A DNA stretch of 64,000 nt from Billgrantia sulfidoxydans (GCF_017868775.1 NZ_CP053381.1:2914001-2978000); one strand, 5' to 3'. Positions 1 through 10,810 are shown, numbered from the stretch's first letter. Numbers and translations are program-made. Notes: generated from the letters alone by a model not told the origin.

Positions 1-538
1 CGCCGGGGTAGGCGTCGGTGACCACGCGCTCGCGCAGCGCCTCGCCCTCCAGCCACTCGAGCGCCGCGTAGCCGTAGTCGCGGGCCAGGCGCTCCTGCAT
101 CTCGCGCAGCTCGCGCACGTGTCGGGGCTTGACCGCGGCGTGCAGGTAGCCCCAGGCGAGGTCGCAGGGAATCGCGTGGCGCTCGATGCGCTCGGCCGTG
201 AGGCGCACCGCCTCGCGGCTCATCTCCCACACCACGCGGGCACGCTCGCGTCCCAGCGCCTGCTCCACGGTGGCGATATCGGTCCCCAGGCCGGGCAGGA
301 TCTGCCCCCCGCTACGTCCGGAGGCGCCGAAACCGATCTCGTGCGCCTCGAGCAGCGCCACCGAGTAGCCGCGCTCGGCCAGGTGCAGCGCCGCGGAGCA
401 GCCGGTGATGCCACCACCGATCACACAGACGTCGACACGCCGATGGCCGGCGAGCGGCGGACACGCCTGATCGAGACGCACCGTGATCGAATCACGATAG
501 TAGGAAGCGGGTCTGTCGGTCTGGGCGGCAGTGGCCAT
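1..538 (-). CDS. puuB: Gamma-glutamylputrescine oxidase-like FAD oxidoreductase (5' part only)
   Basis: FAD-dependent oxidoreductase of the DAO/GlyOx family. PuuB enzymes oxidise gamma-glutamylputrescine in putrescine breakdown. About 179 N-terminal residues are present; the 3' end lies beyond base 1. The start is the ATG at 538. After a short tail containing S-Y-Y there is a Rossmann dinucleotide-binding motif, VCVIGGGITGCSAALHLAERG (residues about 38-57), then an acidic residue ending the second strand (LLEAHEIGFGASGRSGGQ). That layout is typical of PuuB/OrdL proteins. The gene is not in an operon with a visible puu gene; about 240 bases with no gene separate it from moeB. A close relative acting on another amine is possible, since substrate cannot be read from the N-terminus alone. 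Confidence 0.75.
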   Translation of the reverse strand, partial: MATAAQTDRPASYYRDSITVRLDQACPPLAGHRRVDVCVIGGGITGCSAALHLAERGYSVALLEAHEIGFGASGRSGGQILPGLGTDIATVEQALGRERARVVWEMSREAVRLTAERIERHAIPCDLAWGYLHAAVKPRHVRELREMQERLARDYGYAALEWLEGEALRERVVTDAYPG

Positions 539-778
539 GCTGCGTTTCCCTGAAGCGCTACGGCGGGACATCGGATTCGACTAGTCTGGCACCATACCGA
601 CAGGGGCTGTCAAGTATCCAATAACGAAACCGGCATGCCAGCCTTTGGCGACTTTCGCCGAAACCCAACGAAACGACTTACACAACAACAATATACGGTA
701 GAATTTCAAGGTAACGAGGCTGATGAGAGCGTTGCCGAGCCGCCCATACTTGTAAAATAATGACCATCACACGAGCAC

Positions 779-1534
779 TCAGCGCGAGGCGCACACCGCG
801 CAACCGGGGTCCCGCGGGACCTGGAAGTGACGCCACTGGCCGGAAAGCGCGTCGAAGGTGGAGAGGCCGCGATGCGGCGTGCCGGCCCCGCTGAGCAGCT
901 TGACCGCCTCCAGCGCCTGGAAACAGCCGATCAGCCCGACCAGCGGTGCCACCACGCCGCTCTCGGCGCAGCGCAGCGCTTCATCGCCGCCTTCCCCAGG
1001 GGGGTAGAGACAGGCATAGCAGGGCGATGCGGGATCGCGGGGATCGAACACCGCCAGCTGCCCCGAGAAGCGAATCGCCGCTCCCGAGACCAGCGGCACC
1101 CCGGCGCGCTGGCAGGCGGCATTGATGGCATAGCGACTGGAAAAGCGGTCGGTGCAGTCGAGCACCAGGTCGACCTCGCGCACAACCGCTTCGAGCGCGG
1201 CTTCGTCGAGATGCGCCTCGATCGCGCGGATCTCGCAGCCCGGATTGAGCGCCGCGGCCGCGTCTCGGGCGGAGCCAGCCTTGTTGCGCCCCAGGTCGGC
1301 CATGCCGTGGGCGATCTGGCGCTGCAGGTTGGAGAGCTCCACCACGTCGGCGTCGGCCAGGGTCAGGTGCCCCACCCCGGCGGCGGCCAGGTAGAGCGCC
1401 ACCGGCGAGCCCAGCCCGCCGGCGCCGACCACCAGCGCCCGCGAGGCCAGCAGGCGCTCCTGTCCGTCGATGTCGATCGCCTCCAGCATGATCTGGCGGC
1501 TGTAGCGCAGCAGCGCCTCGTCGTTCATGGCCAT
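779..1534 (-). CDS. moeB: Molybdopterin-synthase adenylyltransferase MoeB (ThiF/E1-like)
   Basis: 251 residues. MoeB adenylates the C-terminal glycine of the molybdopterin-synthase small subunit MoaD so it can be thiocarboxylated. The N-terminus has the E1-like ATP-binding glycine motif VVGAGGLGSP, followed by the conserved N-L-Q-R-Q and D-x-x-x-x-K segments. Two Cys-x-x-Cys pairs (CYAC and the C-terminal CAVC) are the expected zinc ligands. The start ATG at 1534 overlaps the lrp stop by one base (TAATG), so the two are translationally coupled; an in-frame ATG at 1528 is also possible. Pseudomonads keep moeB next to prmC-prfA-hemA, but here lrp sits between. A ThiF or HesA-type function cannot be excluded, since the family overlaps. 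Confidence 0.9.
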   Translation of the reverse strand: MAMNDEALLRYSRQIMLEAIDIDGQERLLASRALVVGAGGLGSPVALYLAAAGVGHLTLADADVVELSNLQRQIAHGMADLGRNKAGSARDAAAALNPGCEIRAIEAHLDEAALEAVVREVDLVLDCTDRFSSRYAINAACQRAGVPLVSGAAIRFSGQLAVFDPRDPASPCYACLYPPGEGGDEALRCAESGVVAPLVGLIGCFQALEAVKLLSGAGTPHRGLSTFDALSGQWRHFQVPRDPGCAVCASR

Positions 1535-2034
1535 TACTTGCCTTCGAGCTCCTCGATGTCGGGGACGTAGAGCGAGAACTCCTCCTTGACCTCCTCCATC
1601 ACCACGTAGCTCTTCGACTCCTTGACGCCGGGAAGGGTCAGTACCACGTCGCCGAGCAGCTGGCGGTAGGCGGACATCTCGGGGATCCGGCACTTGAGAA
1701 TATAGTCGAACTGCCCCGAGACCAGATGGCACTCCTGGATCTGCGGCAGCCGCGACACGGCACGACGGAATTCGTCGAACACCGCCGGTGACTGGGTCTC
1801 GAGGCTGATCTCGACGAACACCAGCAGGTTGGCCTTGAGCGCGCGGGGATTGAGTATCGCCTTGTAGCCGCGGATGACACCGGACTTCTCGAGGCGCTTG
1901 ACGCGCTCCAGGCAGGGGGTGGTGGAGAGCCCCACCTGGGCGGCCAGGTCGACGTAGGAGATGCGGGCATTGTCCTGCAGGCAGCGCAGGATCTTGAGGT
2001 CGATGCGGTCGAGCGAGCGAGTCTTGGATTTCAT
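1534..2034 (-). CDS. lrp: Leucine-responsive regulatory protein (Lrp/AsnC family)
   Basis: 166 residues, close to E. coli Lrp (164) and colinear with it. The N-terminal winged helix-turn-helix includes SLDRIDLKILRCLQ, then VGLSTTPCLERVKRLEKSG as the recognition region. The C-terminal RAM/effector domain carries IQECHLVSGQFDY and the ending VVMEEVKEE, both typical of true Lrp rather than AsnC. Lrp is a global DNA-binding regulator responding to leucine and amino-acid supply. The start at 2034 was chosen because it gives the family N-terminus; the frame stays open further upstream but without similarity. The 179 bases upstream (2035-2213) contain no gene and probably hold its promoter. Its stop overlaps the moeB start. 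Confidence 0.92.
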   Translation of the reverse strand: MKSKTRSLDRIDLKILRCLQDNARISYVDLAAQVGLSTTPCLERVKRLEKSGVIRGYKAILNPRALKANLLVFVEISLETQSPAVFDEFRRAVSRLPQIQECHLVSGQFDYILKCRIPEMSAYRQLLGDVVLTLPGVKESKSYVVMEEVKEEFSLYVPDIEELEGK

Positions 2035-2213
2035 TGTCGTGTCGCGGGAAGCCGAGTCAGAGTGAGTGAAGCGTCGCCATGACAGCAGATCGACCTGAAA
2101 AAGCGCGGCAATCGGGTGCTGCGCTGGTGTTCGGTCGTACAAACATGCCGACATTTGGAATTATTTCCTGAACAGATGTACCACAGCGGCCACCCGCCCT
2201 CCAATACGCCTCC

Positions 2214-3059
2214 TCAACGCTGGCAGGGCCGCCGGCCGAACGTGACCCGCTCCCACCCTCCCAGGTCCCGTCGGCTGGCCACCGCGACATAGCCACCGGC
2301 CTCCAGCAGGCCGCGAACGGCGGCGGCCTGGCCATGGCCGTGCTCCAGCACGAGCCAGCCCCCCGCCAGCAGATGCCCCATGCCCTGCTCGGCGAGGTGG
2401 CGCAGGTCGGCCAGCCCGTCCTCCGCCGCAACCAGAGCGCTGCTGGGCTCGAAGCGCACGTCGCCCTGCGCCAGGTGCGGATCCCCGGCATCGATATAGG
2501 GGGGGTTCGCCGCGATCAGGGTGAAGCGCTCCCCGGACAGGGCAGCGAACCAGTCGCTGAGCAGGAAGCGCGCGTTGGCGATGCCCAGCCGGCCGGCATT
2601 GGACTCGGCCAGCGCCACCGCCTCGGGCACCCGGTCGACGCCGAGCGTCTCCCACCCGGGGCGCTCGCTGGCGAAGGCCAGCGCGATGGCGCCGGTGCCG
2701 GTGCCCAGGTCGAGCAGGCGGCCCGAGGGCTCGGGGGCCAGCTCTAGCAGCACCTCCACCAGGGTCTCGGTATCGGGCCGTGGAATCAGGGTATGCCGCG
2801 AGGTGGCCAGGGCAAGCCCCCAGAACTCACGCTCGCCAGTCAGGTAGGCCACGGGGTGGCCCGCTGCGCGCGCCGCCACCAGAGCCTCGAAGCGGGCCCG
2901 CGCGTAGGTCGCCGCCGGGCGGTCGCCCCAGGTATAGAGCCACGTGCGTTCGACCCCCAGCACATGGCACAGCAGCACCTCGGCGTCGAGCCGCGGGCTG
3001 GGCGACCCCGCTCGCGCCAGGCGCTCGGCGGCCCGCGCCAACAGCACGTCGAGCCGCAT
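2214..3059 (-). CDS. prmC: Peptide chain release factor N5-glutamine methyltransferase PrmC (HemK)
   Basis: 281 residues. PrmC methylates the glutamine of the GGQ motif in release factors RF1 and RF2 using S-adenosylmethionine. Visible features are the helical N-terminal release-factor-binding domain, the SAM-binding motif LLDLGTGTGAIALA, and the catalytic NPPY motif (ANPPYID). The start ATG at 3059 overlaps the prfA stop by one base (TGATG), so the enzyme is coupled to synthesis of its own substrate. A longer open frame upstream is only an alternative reading inside prfA. Order prfA-prmC is common in gammaproteobacteria. Confidence 0.95.
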   Translation of the reverse strand: MRLDVLLARAAERLARAGSPSPRLDAEVLLCHVLGVERTWLYTWGDRPAATYARARFEALVAARAAGHPVAYLTGEREFWGLALATSRHTLIPRPDTETLVEVLLELAPEPSGRLLDLGTGTGAIALAFASERPGWETLGVDRVPEAVALAESNAGRLGIANARFLLSDWFAALSGERFTLIAANPPYIDAGDPHLAQGDVRFEPSSALVAAEDGLADLRHLAEQGMGHLLAGGWLVLEHGHGQAAAVRGLLEAGGYVAVASRRDLGGWERVTFGRRPCQR

Positions 3060-4147
3060 CAGGCTTCCCGCTGCAGTGCCGCCAGCTGCTCGGCCTGATG
3101 CTCGTGGATCAGCGGGTCGAGGACCTCGTCGAGTTCGCCGGACATCACCTCGCCGAGCTTGTAGAGGGTGAGATTGATGCGATGGTCGGTCAGCCGGCCC
3201 TGGGGGAAGTTGTAGGTGCGGATGCGCTCGCTGCGATCCCCCGACCCCACCAGGCTGCGGCGCGTGTCGGCCTGCTCGCGCTGGCGGCTCTCCAGCGCGC
3301 TCTGCTTCAGCCGTGCAGCCAGCAGCGACATCGCCTTGGCCCGGTTCTTGTGCTGGCTGCGCTCCTCCTGGCACTCCACCACCACGCCGCTCGGCAGGTG
3401 GGTGATGCGGATCGCCGAGTCGGTGGTGTTGACGTGCTGGCCGCCGGCGCCGCTGGAGCGGAAGGTGTCGACGCGCAGGTCGGCGGGATTAATGTCGACG
3501 TCGCCCACCTCGTCGGCCTCCGGCATCACCGCCACGGTACAGGCGGAGGTGTGGATGCGCCCCTGGGACTCCGTGGCCGGCACGCGCTGGACACGGTGGG
3601 CGCCGGATTCGAACTTGAGCCGGGCATAGACCCCTTCGCCCTTGACCCGCGAGATGAGCTCCTTGTAGCCACCCTGCTCGCCGTGGCTGGCGCTGATCAC
3701 CTCGACCTTCCAGCCCCGCTTTTCGGCATAGCGCGAGTACATGCGGAACAGGTCACCGGCGAACAGCGCCGCTTCGTCGCCGCCGGTGCCGGCACGTATC
3801 TCGAGGAAGACGTTGCGACCATCGTCCGGGTCGCGCGGCACCAGCAGCTGCTTGAGCCGTACCTCCAGCACCTCCAGCCGTCGCCGCCCCTCTTCCAGCT
3901 CCAGCTGCGCCAGCTCGCGCATCTCGGCGTCGCTGTCGTCGGCCAGCAGCGCGGCGTCCTCCAGGTCGCTCTCGACCGCCCGGTAGTCGCGCCAGGCCTC
4001 GACCAGGGGCTCGAGCTCGGCGTACTCGCGGGAATAATCGCGGAAACGAGGCTGATCGCTGATCACCTCGGGCTCCGCCAGCAGGGCGGCGAGCTCCTCG
4101 AAGCGCTCGACGAAGCCATCGAGACGCTGGCGCAGGGTCGCTTTCAT
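3059..4147 (-). CDS. prfA: Peptide chain release factor 1
   Basis: 362 residues, matching E. coli RF1 (360). RF1 recognises UAA and UAG stop codons and triggers peptide release on the ribosome. The codon-recognition tripeptide PAT is seen in [10 protein letters not shown]. The catalytic GGQ lies at residues 235-237 within [15 protein letters not shown]. The N-terminal coiled domain and the C-terminal end are complete. The gene sits 11 bases downstream of hemA and overlaps prmC, which methylates its GGQ glutamine. The PAT rather than SPF tripeptide separates it from RF2. Confidence 0.97.
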   Translation of the reverse strand: MKATLRQRLDGFVERFEELAALLAEPEVISDQPRFRDYSREYAELEPLVEAWRDYRAVESDLEDAALLADDSDAEMRELAQLELEEGRRRLEVLEVRLKQLLVPRDPDDGRNVFLEIRAGTGGDEAALFAGDLFRMYSRYAEKRGWKVEVISASHGEQGGYKELISRVKGEGVYARLKFESGAHRVQRVPATESQGRIHTSACTVAVMPEADEVGDVDINPADLRVDTFRSSGAGGQHVNTTDSAIRITHLPSGVVVECQEERSQHKNRAKAMSLLAARLKQSALESRQREQADTRRSLVGSGDRSERIRTYNFPQGRLTDHRINLTLYKLGEVMSGELDEVLDPLIHEHQAEQLAALQREA

Positions 4148-4158
4148 GGCGTGTCCTG

Positions 4159-5424
4159 TCAGGGTTTCGTTGATGTGGAATCCAGCAGCAGCGCCTCGGC
4201 GGCGCTGAGCAGGTCGCGTCGCTCGCCGCCCGACGCCTCGCGCAGGGCCACGGTGGGGCGGTGCAGCAGGCGATTGGTGAGCTGATGGGCCAGCAGGCGG
4301 ATCACCTCCTCGGGGTCCTCGCCGCGTGCCAGCCTGGCCAGCGCCTGACGCTCGGAATGCTCGCGCAGCTCGGCCGCCTGGTCGCGGTAGCGCCGAATCA
4401 GCTCCCCGCTGCCGCGGACGCGCCGCTCGTGCAGCCAGACGTGCACGCCATGCTCGATCAGCGCCTCCGCCTGATCGGCGGCCGCCTGGCGATGCCGGCG
4501 GTTCTCCTGGATCACCTCGTTGAGGTCGTCGACGGTATAGAGAAAGATGTCGTCCAGGTCGCCGACCTCGGGCTCGATGTCGCGCGGCACGGCGATGTCG
4601 ACCATGAAGATCGGCCGGTGGCGGCGCTTCTTCAAGGCCCGCTCCGCCATGCCCTTGCCCAGGATCGGCAGCGGCGCAGCGGTGGAGGAGATGACGATGT
4701 CCGCGCGGGCCAGGGCCTCGGGGATCTCGTTGAGCGAGATCGCCTCGGCATTGAACTCGCCGGCCAGCAGCTCGGCACGTTCGCGCGTGCGGTTGGCCAC
4801 GATCATGTTGCGCACGCCAGCCTCGCGCAGGTGGCGGGCGACCAGCTCGATGGTCTCTCCGGCGCCGATCAGCAACGCCCGGGAACGACTGAAGTCATCG
4901 AAGATGCGGCTGGCCAGGCTCACCGCGGCATAGGCCACCGAGACCGGGTTCTGGCCGATGCCGGTACGTGTCCGCACCTGCTTGGCCACGGCAAAGGTGT
5001 GCTGGAACAGCAGCTCCAGCTCGCCGCCCAGCCCGCTCGCCTGGCGCGCCGACTGATAGGCCTCCTTGAGCTGGCCGAGAATCTGCGGCTCGCCCAGCAC
5101 CATGGAGTCCAGCCCCACCGCGACGCGCATCAGGTGCCGCGCGGCGTCATTGTCCAGGTAATGGTAGGCGCAGGGCGTGAGCTCATCGAGCGCCAGCCCG
5201 TGGAAGTGGCTCAACCAGTCGAGGATGGCGCGCTCGCCGCTCGGCTCGGTGACGCAGTAGAGCTCCGTACGGTTGCAGGTCGAGAGCACCGCCGCTTCAT
5301 GCACCTGAGGCAGATGGCGCAGCTCGGTCAATGCCGACTCGAGTTGGGCGGGGGTGAAGGCGACCCGCTCGCGCACCGCGACAGTGGCCGTCCTATGGTT
5401 GATTCCAAGGGCAAGGAGCGTCAT
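4159..5424 (-). CDS. hemA: Glutamyl-tRNA reductase
   Basis: 421 residues. It reduces glutamyl-tRNA(Glu) to glutamate-1-semialdehyde, the first committed step of C5-pathway haem synthesis. It is also relevant to the corrinoid genes further on, because both come from 5-aminolevulinate. The catalytic cysteine is C50 in [10 protein letters not shown]. The NADPH-binding region follows ([16 protein letters not shown]), then the C-terminal dimerisation helices. The start ATG at 5424 gives the family N-terminus [13 protein letters not shown]. First gene of the hemA-prfA-prmC run. It is divergent from the TPR lipoprotein gene; the 232 bases between should carry both promoters, but I could not place clear boxes. 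Confidence 0.96.
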   Translation of the reverse strand: MTLLALGINHRTATVAVRERVAFTPAQLESALTELRHLPQVHEAAVLSTCNRTELYCVTEPSGERAILDWLSHFHGLALDELTPCAYHYLDNDAARHLMRVAVGLDSMVLGEPQILGQLKEAYQSARQASGLGGELELLFQHTFAVAKQVRTRTGIGQNPVSVAYAAVSLASRIFDDFSRSRALLIGAGETIELVARHLREAGVRNMIVANRTRERAELLAGEFNAEAISLNEIPEALARADIVISSTAAPLPILGKGMAERALKKRRHRPIFMVDIAVPRDIEPEVGDLDDIFLYTVDDLNEVIQENRRHRQAAADQAEALIEHGVHVWLHERRVRGSGELIRRYRDQAAELREHSERQALARLARGEDPEEVIRLLAHQLTNRLLHRPTVALREASGGERRDLLSAAEALLLDSTSTKP

Positions 5425-5656
5425 GCGTTAAGCGTCTTCGGTGATGTCGGCCGGCGGCACCGTAAATGAAAAAACCGTCTCTGCGGCGCTGCATTCTATC
5501 ACAGCCTTCGGATATCGGCGCCAGGCGCACGGCTCCTGCCCTTGACGCACGACAAGGCTGGTGCACTCCCATGGCGATGGCGCCGACGCAGCGATCCCTT
5601 TGCCCATCGGCTGCTAGCCGGTATGCTGGCACCTCGGGACACCGGATGAGATACGC

Positions 5657-7414
5657 ATGCCCTCGACGCTGATACGCTCCTCGCGCCATGGACTGGCAGT
5701 GCTTGGCCTGACCGTTCTGCTGGGCGGTTGCCAGGGCCTGGCCTCCTCCCCTTTGGCTACCACGCTAGAAGAAGACCCCATGGCCTCCGCCCCGCCCATC
5801 GAGCACGGGCTGGATGCAGAGGGGCTGGCGACGCTGCTGACGGCCGAGTTCGCCGGGCAGCGCGGCGACTATCGGCGTGCCACGCTGGGTTACCTGGCCA
5901 TGGCCGAACGCTACGGGGTCGCGCAACTGGCGGAGCGCGGCACGCTGGCGGCGCGCTTCAGCAACGACGTCCTGCTGCTCGAGCAGGCGGTCAACGCCTG
6001 GCATCAGCTCGACCCGCTCGCGGAGGCACCGCTGCGTCTGCTCGCCGGGCTGGCCCTGCAGCGCGGCGACTGGGACCAGGCCCTCGAGCGGCGCCTGGCG
6101 CTGGCCGAGCAGGGACAGCATGCCGAGCTGACGCTGTTCGCCGAGCTGGCGCTCGAGGCCGGCGCCGATCCGCTTCCCCTGCGCGAACGGCTGCGAGAAT
6201 ATCTCGAGCGTACCGGCGTCGACACCCACCCGCACTATCACGATGCCGTGCTGGCCATGGCCACGCTCGAGGCGGCCACGGGCCAGCGCCAGCAGGCCGA
6301 GCGGCGCCTGAGCCTGCTCGAGCGCAATCACTCGGAGCTGCCCGCCCTGTGGCTCACCCGTGCCCAGTTGGCGTTGGAGGCCGACAGCCCGCGCCAGGCA
6401 CGCGAGGCGGCACGCCGCGGCCTGGAGGTCTCGCCCGGCGATCCGCGCTTCCAGCTGCTTCTGGCGCAGGCCGAGCTGATGCTCGGTAACGTCGCCGCCG
6501 CCGAGCAGCACACCTCGACGCTGATGGAAGAGCACGTCGGCAACCAGGAGCTGCACCTCTCGCTGGCCCGCCTCTATCTGGAGGGTGGCCACCTGGACGC
6601 GGCCCGCCGCCTGCTGCTGCCGTTGGTCAGCAGCGACGAGCCACCTCCCGCCGCCTTCTACCTGATGGGCACCATCGCCGAGGAAGAGGGCGAGATCGAC
6701 AACGCCCTTCTCTACTATCGCCAGGTGGCTCCCGGCGGCGATTTCCTGCGCGCCCGCCTGCGAGCGGCCCAGATGCTGATCGCGGACGAGCGCCTGCTCG
6801 ACGCCCGGGCCTTCCTGCGCATCGAGCGCCTGCGCCATGAATCGCACTTCAGCGAACTGGTCGCCCTCGAGGTGGAACTGCTCGACGAAGTCGGCCGGCA
6901 GGACGACGCCGACGCCCTGCTCGACCGCGAGCTCTCGCGTACGCCCAACGACGAGCCGCTGCTCTATCTGCGCGCCATGCGCGCCTGGGAACACGGTGAC
7001 TTCGAGGGCATGGAGCGCGACCTGGGACGCATCATCGAGGCCAATCCGGAGAATGCCTCCGCCCTCAATGCCCTGGGTTATACCCTGGCCGATATCAACG
7101 ACGCCGAGCGCCTGGAGGAGGCCCGTGAACTGATCGAGCGTGCCCATGCGCTCGAACCCGGCAGCCCGGCGATCATGGACAGCCTGGGCTGGGTCCACTA
7201 TCGGCTAGGCGACCCCGAACGTGCCCTGGCCTGGCTGGAGCGCGCCTACGCCAGCATGCCCGACCAGGAGATCGCCGCCCACCTGGCCGAGGTGCTGTGG
7301 ACCCTCGATCGCCGGGAAGAGGCGCGACGCGTCGTGGAACAGGCACTGCGCCAGCACGACGAACATCCGCTGATCGACGCGCTCCTCGAGCGCGTTCCCG
7401 AGCTGGCCCCCTGA
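5657..7414 (+). CDS. TPR-repeat lipoprotein upstream of lolB
   Basis: 585 residues. The N-terminus is a lipoprotein signal peptide: basic RSSRHG, a hydrophobic run, and the lipobox LLGGC, with the modified cysteine at about residue 25. The rest is almost all helical and built of tetratricopeptide-type repeats. The clearest are near the C-terminus, for example ALNALGYTLAD and IMDSLGWVHYRLGDPERALA. Proteins of this type sit between hemA and lolB in pseudomonads and are thought to scaffold envelope complexes; the exact role is not established. It precedes lolB by 26 bases, so the two are probably co-transcribed. It is distinguished from BamD and NlpI by its greater length. Confidence 0.85.
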   Translation: MPSTLIRSSRHGLAVLGLTVLLGGCQGLASSPLATTLEEDPMASAPPIEHGLDAEGLATLLTAEFAGQRGDYRRATLGYLAMAERYGVAQLAERGTLAARFSNDVLLLEQAVNAWHQLDPLAEAPLRLLAGLALQRGDWDQALERRLALAEQGQHAELTLFAELALEAGADPLPLRERLREYLERTGVDTHPHYHDAVLAMATLEAATGQRQQAERRLSLLERNHSELPALWLTRAQLALEADSPRQAREAARRGLEVSPGDPRFQLLLAQAELMLGNVAAAEQHTSTLMEEHVGNQELHLSLARLYLEGGHLDAARRLLLPLVSSDEPPPAAFYLMGTIAEEEGEIDNALLYYRQVAPGGDFLRARLRAAQMLIADERLLDARAFLRIERLRHESHFSELVALEVELLDEVGRQDDADALLDRELSRTPNDEPLLYLRAMRAWEHGDFEGMERDLGRIIEANPENASALNALGYTLADINDAERLEEARELIERAHALEPGSPAIMDSLGWVHYRLGDPERALAWLERAYASMPDQEIAAHLAEVLWTLDRREEARRVVEQALRQHDEHPLIDALLERVPELAP

Positions 7415-7440
7415 TCATCCACTGTCAACGAGACGATGCC

Positions 7441-8061
7441 ATGAGACGCCCCATTTCTGCGATACGCGGGCTCGCCGCGAGCCTTGCCCTGGCGCTGCTG
7501 GCCGGCTGCGCCACGCCTGGCGCGGCGCCGGACGGTGAGCGCACGGCCGACCAGTGGACGGCCCAGCAGGAGCGCCTGGAGGAACTGAACACCTGGACGC
7601 TGGTTGGCAAGGCCGGCCTGCGCACCCCCCAGGAGACGACCAGCGCCAACCTCGACTGGAGCCAGCATCCGCACTACTACCGCATGCTGATCAGCGGCCC
7701 CTTCGGCAGCGGCCGCAACCTGTTGGAGGGCCGCGAAGGTCGCTTCTCGTTGACCAACGCCGAGGGGCGCTTCGAAGCCGCGACGCCCGAGGCGCTGATG
7801 CAGCAGCAGCTCGGCTGGTCGCTGCCGGTCAGCTCCCTGGCCGACTGGATTCGCGGCCTGCCCGCCGACCACAGCCGTTACCAGCTGCAGCAGGACGAGC
7901 GCGGCTTCCCGCAGCAGCTCGAGCAGGATGGGTGGCAGATCGTCTATCGCGACTGGACCCAGGTCGAGTCGCTGTGGTTGCCGCGCCGCCTGGTCATGGA
8001 ATATGACGACCTGCGCGTGACGCTGGTGGTCACGGAGTGGCGTCCCGTGATCGACGAGTGA
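7441..8061 (+). CDS. lolB: Outer-membrane lipoprotein insertion protein LolB
   Basis: 206 residues, equal to the E. coli LolB length. LolB receives lipoproteins from the periplasmic carrier LolA and inserts them in the outer membrane. The start ATG at 7441 gives a signal peptide with lipobox LLAGC (cysteine about residue 23). A longer in-frame opening upstream overlaps the TPR gene and lacks a signal. The central region NTWTLVGKAGLRTP and the GPFGSGRNLLEG segment match the LolB beta-barrel fold. The next gene, ispE, begins 4 bases after the stop, so the lolB-ispE arrangement suggests one operon. Confidence 0.93.
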   Translation: MRRPISAIRGLAASLALALLAGCATPGAAPDGERTADQWTAQQERLEELNTWTLVGKAGLRTPQETTSANLDWSQHPHYYRMLISGPFGSGRNLLEGREGRFSLTNAEGRFEAATPEALMQQQLGWSLPVSSLADWIRGLPADHSRYQLQQDERGFPQQLEQDGWQIVYRDWTQVESLWLPRRLVMEYDDLRVTLVVTEWRPVIDE

Positions 8062-8065
8062 GGCG

Positions 8066-8932
8066 ATGACGGAACCGATGAAAGAGCTCGTATTGCCGGC
8101 GCCGGCCAAGCTCAACCGCATGCTGCACATTACTGGCCGCCGGCCCGATGGCTATCACGAGCTGCAGACGCTGTTCCAGTTCCTCGACCATGGCGACGAG
8201 CTGTGCTTGCGGCCAAGGAGGGATGGCGTGATTCGCTTGGCACCCGGCCTGTCGGGCGTGCCCGACAGTGACAACCTGATCGTGCGCGCCGCTCGCCTGC
8301 TGCAGGACGAAACCGGCTGTCGGCTTGGCGCCGACATTCACCTGACCAAGCGCCTGCCCATGGGGGGCGGCCTGGGCGGCGGCAGCAGCGACGCCGCCAC
8401 CACGCTGCTCGGCCTCGACCGGCTCTGGCAGCTCGACCTCACGCTCGACCGGCTGGCGGAGCTCGGCCTGCAGCTCGGCGCGGACGTGCCGGTGTTCGTG
8501 CGCGGTCACGCCGCCTGGGCCGAAGGCGTGGGCGAGCGGCTCACGCCGGTGACGCTCGACACCCCTTGGTTCGTGGTCGTACACCCCGGCATCGAGGTCG
8601 CCACCGCCGCGGTGTTCGGGGCGGCGCAATTGACACGTAACACGGCCCCGATTACCATGGCGCGCGCACTGCAGGGGGGAGCGCCCAGCTGGCACAACGA
8701 CTGCGAGCCGACGGTCCGGTCACTCTATCCGCAGGTCGCCGAAGCGCTCGACTGGCTTGGCCGCCGAGCTCCCGCCATGCTGACGGGAACCGGGGCCTGT
8801 GTCTTCGCCTGGTTCGATTCAGACGCCGAGGCGAAGCGTCTATTGGCCGACCTGCCGGGCCGCTATACTGCTTTCACTGCCCGCGGCCTGAATCTCTCCC
8901 CGCTACATGCTGCTCTAGGTCGACGGCCATGA
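8066..8932 (+). CDS. ispE: 4-diphosphocytidyl-2-C-methyl-D-erythritol kinase
   Basis: 288 residues. It phosphorylates CDP-methylerythritol with ATP in the MEP pathway of isoprenoid synthesis. GHMP-kinase features are present: the substrate motif PAPAKLNRMLHITGRRPDGYH, the ATP loop LPMGGGLGGGSSDAAT, and the C-terminal LTGTGACVFA. The ATG at 8066 was kept because it lies just after lolB; an in-frame ATG at 8078 is equally close to the family N-terminus. Conserved neighbours lolB upstream and prs downstream. Confidence 0.95.
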   Translation: MTEPMKELVLPAPAKLNRMLHITGRRPDGYHELQTLFQFLDHGDELCLRPRRDGVIRLAPGLSGVPDSDNLIVRAARLLQDETGCRLGADIHLTKRLPMGGGLGGGSSDAATTLLGLDRLWQLDLTLDRLAELGLQLGADVPVFVRGHAAWAEGVGERLTPVTLDTPWFVVVHPGIEVATAAVFGAAQLTRNTAPITMARALQGGAPSWHNDCEPTVRSLYPQVAEALDWLGRRAPAMLTGTGACVFAWFDSDAEAKRLLADLPGRYTAFTARGLNLSPLHAALGRRP

Positions 8933-9028
8933 TGCCAGCGAGCGCCCGACCCGAAGCGCGGTGGCGTCGCTTGCGGCAACCTGGCTCATCGTCAACAGAG
9001 CTCCCCAACACTGCATAGGTGGATGCGC

Positions 9029-9970
<942 letters not shown>

Positions 9971-10002
9971 GTCTTTCACTCGGAGCAGGCGCCGGAGCAG
10001 CA

Positions 10003-10018
10003 CCCCCACGGGGGTTTT
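10003..10018 (+). terminator. Weak hairpin with T-run downstream of prs
   Basis: C5 and G5 runs around a very short loop, followed by TTTT, between prs and rplY. The stem is only 4-5 bp, so it may attenuate rather than fully terminate. Confidence 0.35.
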
Positions 10019-10081
10019 CGGGAACGTCGCGATCAGGTCGCGGGTTGCACGTCTCCCTTACTTTCAGCAAGAGGCAACATC

Positions 10082-10723
10082 ATGTCCGATTTCACACTCA
10101 ATGCCAGCGTTCGTAACGACCTGGGGAAAGGTGCGAGCCGCCGCCTGCGTCGTGCGAACCTCGAGGTGCCCGCCATCGTCTACGGTGGCGAGAAGGCCCC
10201 CCAGCCGATCTCCGTCGAGAAGGCCGCGTTCTACAAGGCCATCGAGGACGAGTCCTTCTTCTCCTCGGTACTCAACCTGATCATCGACGGCAAGAAGGAG
10301 CAGGTCGTGGTACGTGACCTGCAGCGTCATCCGTACAAGCCGCTGGTCACCCACGCCGACTTCCTGCGCGTGGACGCCACCCACGAGATCACCATCAACG
10401 TGCCGCTGCACGTCGTGGGCGAGGAGAAGTCCAAGGGCATCAAGGACCAGGGCGGCGAGCTGCACGTACTCTCCAACGAAGTCCAGATCAGCTGCCTGCC
10501 GAAGGATCTGCCGGACTTCCTCGAGGTCGACATCAGCGATGTCGAGATGGGCACCACCCTGCACCTCTCCGACCTCAAGCTGCCGGCCGGCGTCACCCTG
10601 GTCGAGCTGACTCACGGCGCGGACCACGACAACGCCGTGCTGAGCATCACCAAGCCGAAGGGCCGCAGCGAGGCCGACGAAGGCGAGGGTGAAGGCGAGG
10701 AAGGCGAAGGCAACGCCGAGTAA
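10082..10723 (+). CDS. rplY: 50S ribosomal protein L25 (general stress protein Ctc form)
   Basis: 213 residues, the long TL5/Ctc form with two domains, compared with the 94-residue E. coli L25. The N-terminal 5S-rRNA-binding domain runs to about residue 95 ([19 protein letters not shown] at its start). The C-terminal beta domain includes [20 protein letters not shown]. The tail is strongly acidic ([10 protein letters not shown]), as expected in a halophile-type proteome. A Shine-Dalgarno-like AGAGG precedes the ATG. The gene is followed by a hairpin pair that ends with a T-run, so pth downstream may be transcribed separately. Confidence 0.95.
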   Translation: MSDFTLNASVRNDLGKGASRRLRRANLEVPAIVYGGEKAPQPISVEKAAFYKAIEDESFFSSVLNLIIDGKKEQVVVRDLQRHPYKPLVTHADFLRVDATHEITINVPLHVVGEEKSKGIKDQGGELHVLSNEVQISCLPKDLPDFLEVDISDVEMGTTLHLSDLKLPAGVTLVELTHGADHDNAVLSITKPKGRSEADEGEGEGEEGEGNAE

Positions 10724-10736
10724 TCGCGCTGCCGTC

Positions 10737-10760
10737 GGGGGCCGCCAGCGGGCGGCCCCC
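10737..10760 (+). terminator. GC-rich hairpin downstream of rplY
   Basis: Ten-base perfect stem (GGGGGCCGCC with its complement) around the tetraloop AGCG, just after the rplY stop. There is no T-run directly behind it; it precedes the better terminator at 10773. Confidence 0.5.
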
Positions 10761-10772
10761 TCCCCATCCGAT

Positions 10773-10799
10773 CAAGCGCTGCGGCGCTTGTTTTTGTTT
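10773..10799 (+). terminator. Rho-independent terminator between rplY and pth
   Basis: Seven-base perfect stem CAAGCGC/GCGCTTG with loop TGCG, followed at once by TTTTTGTTT. It should end the prs/rplY transcript 11 bases before the pth start. Confidence 0.8.
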
Positions 10800-10810
10800 G
10801 GAGGCCCCGC

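Noticed and set aside
5765..7198. Long minus-strand frame opposite the TPR lipoprotein
   Set aside because: It is antisense to a gene with a lipobox and TPR repeats; no domain or ribosome site supports it.
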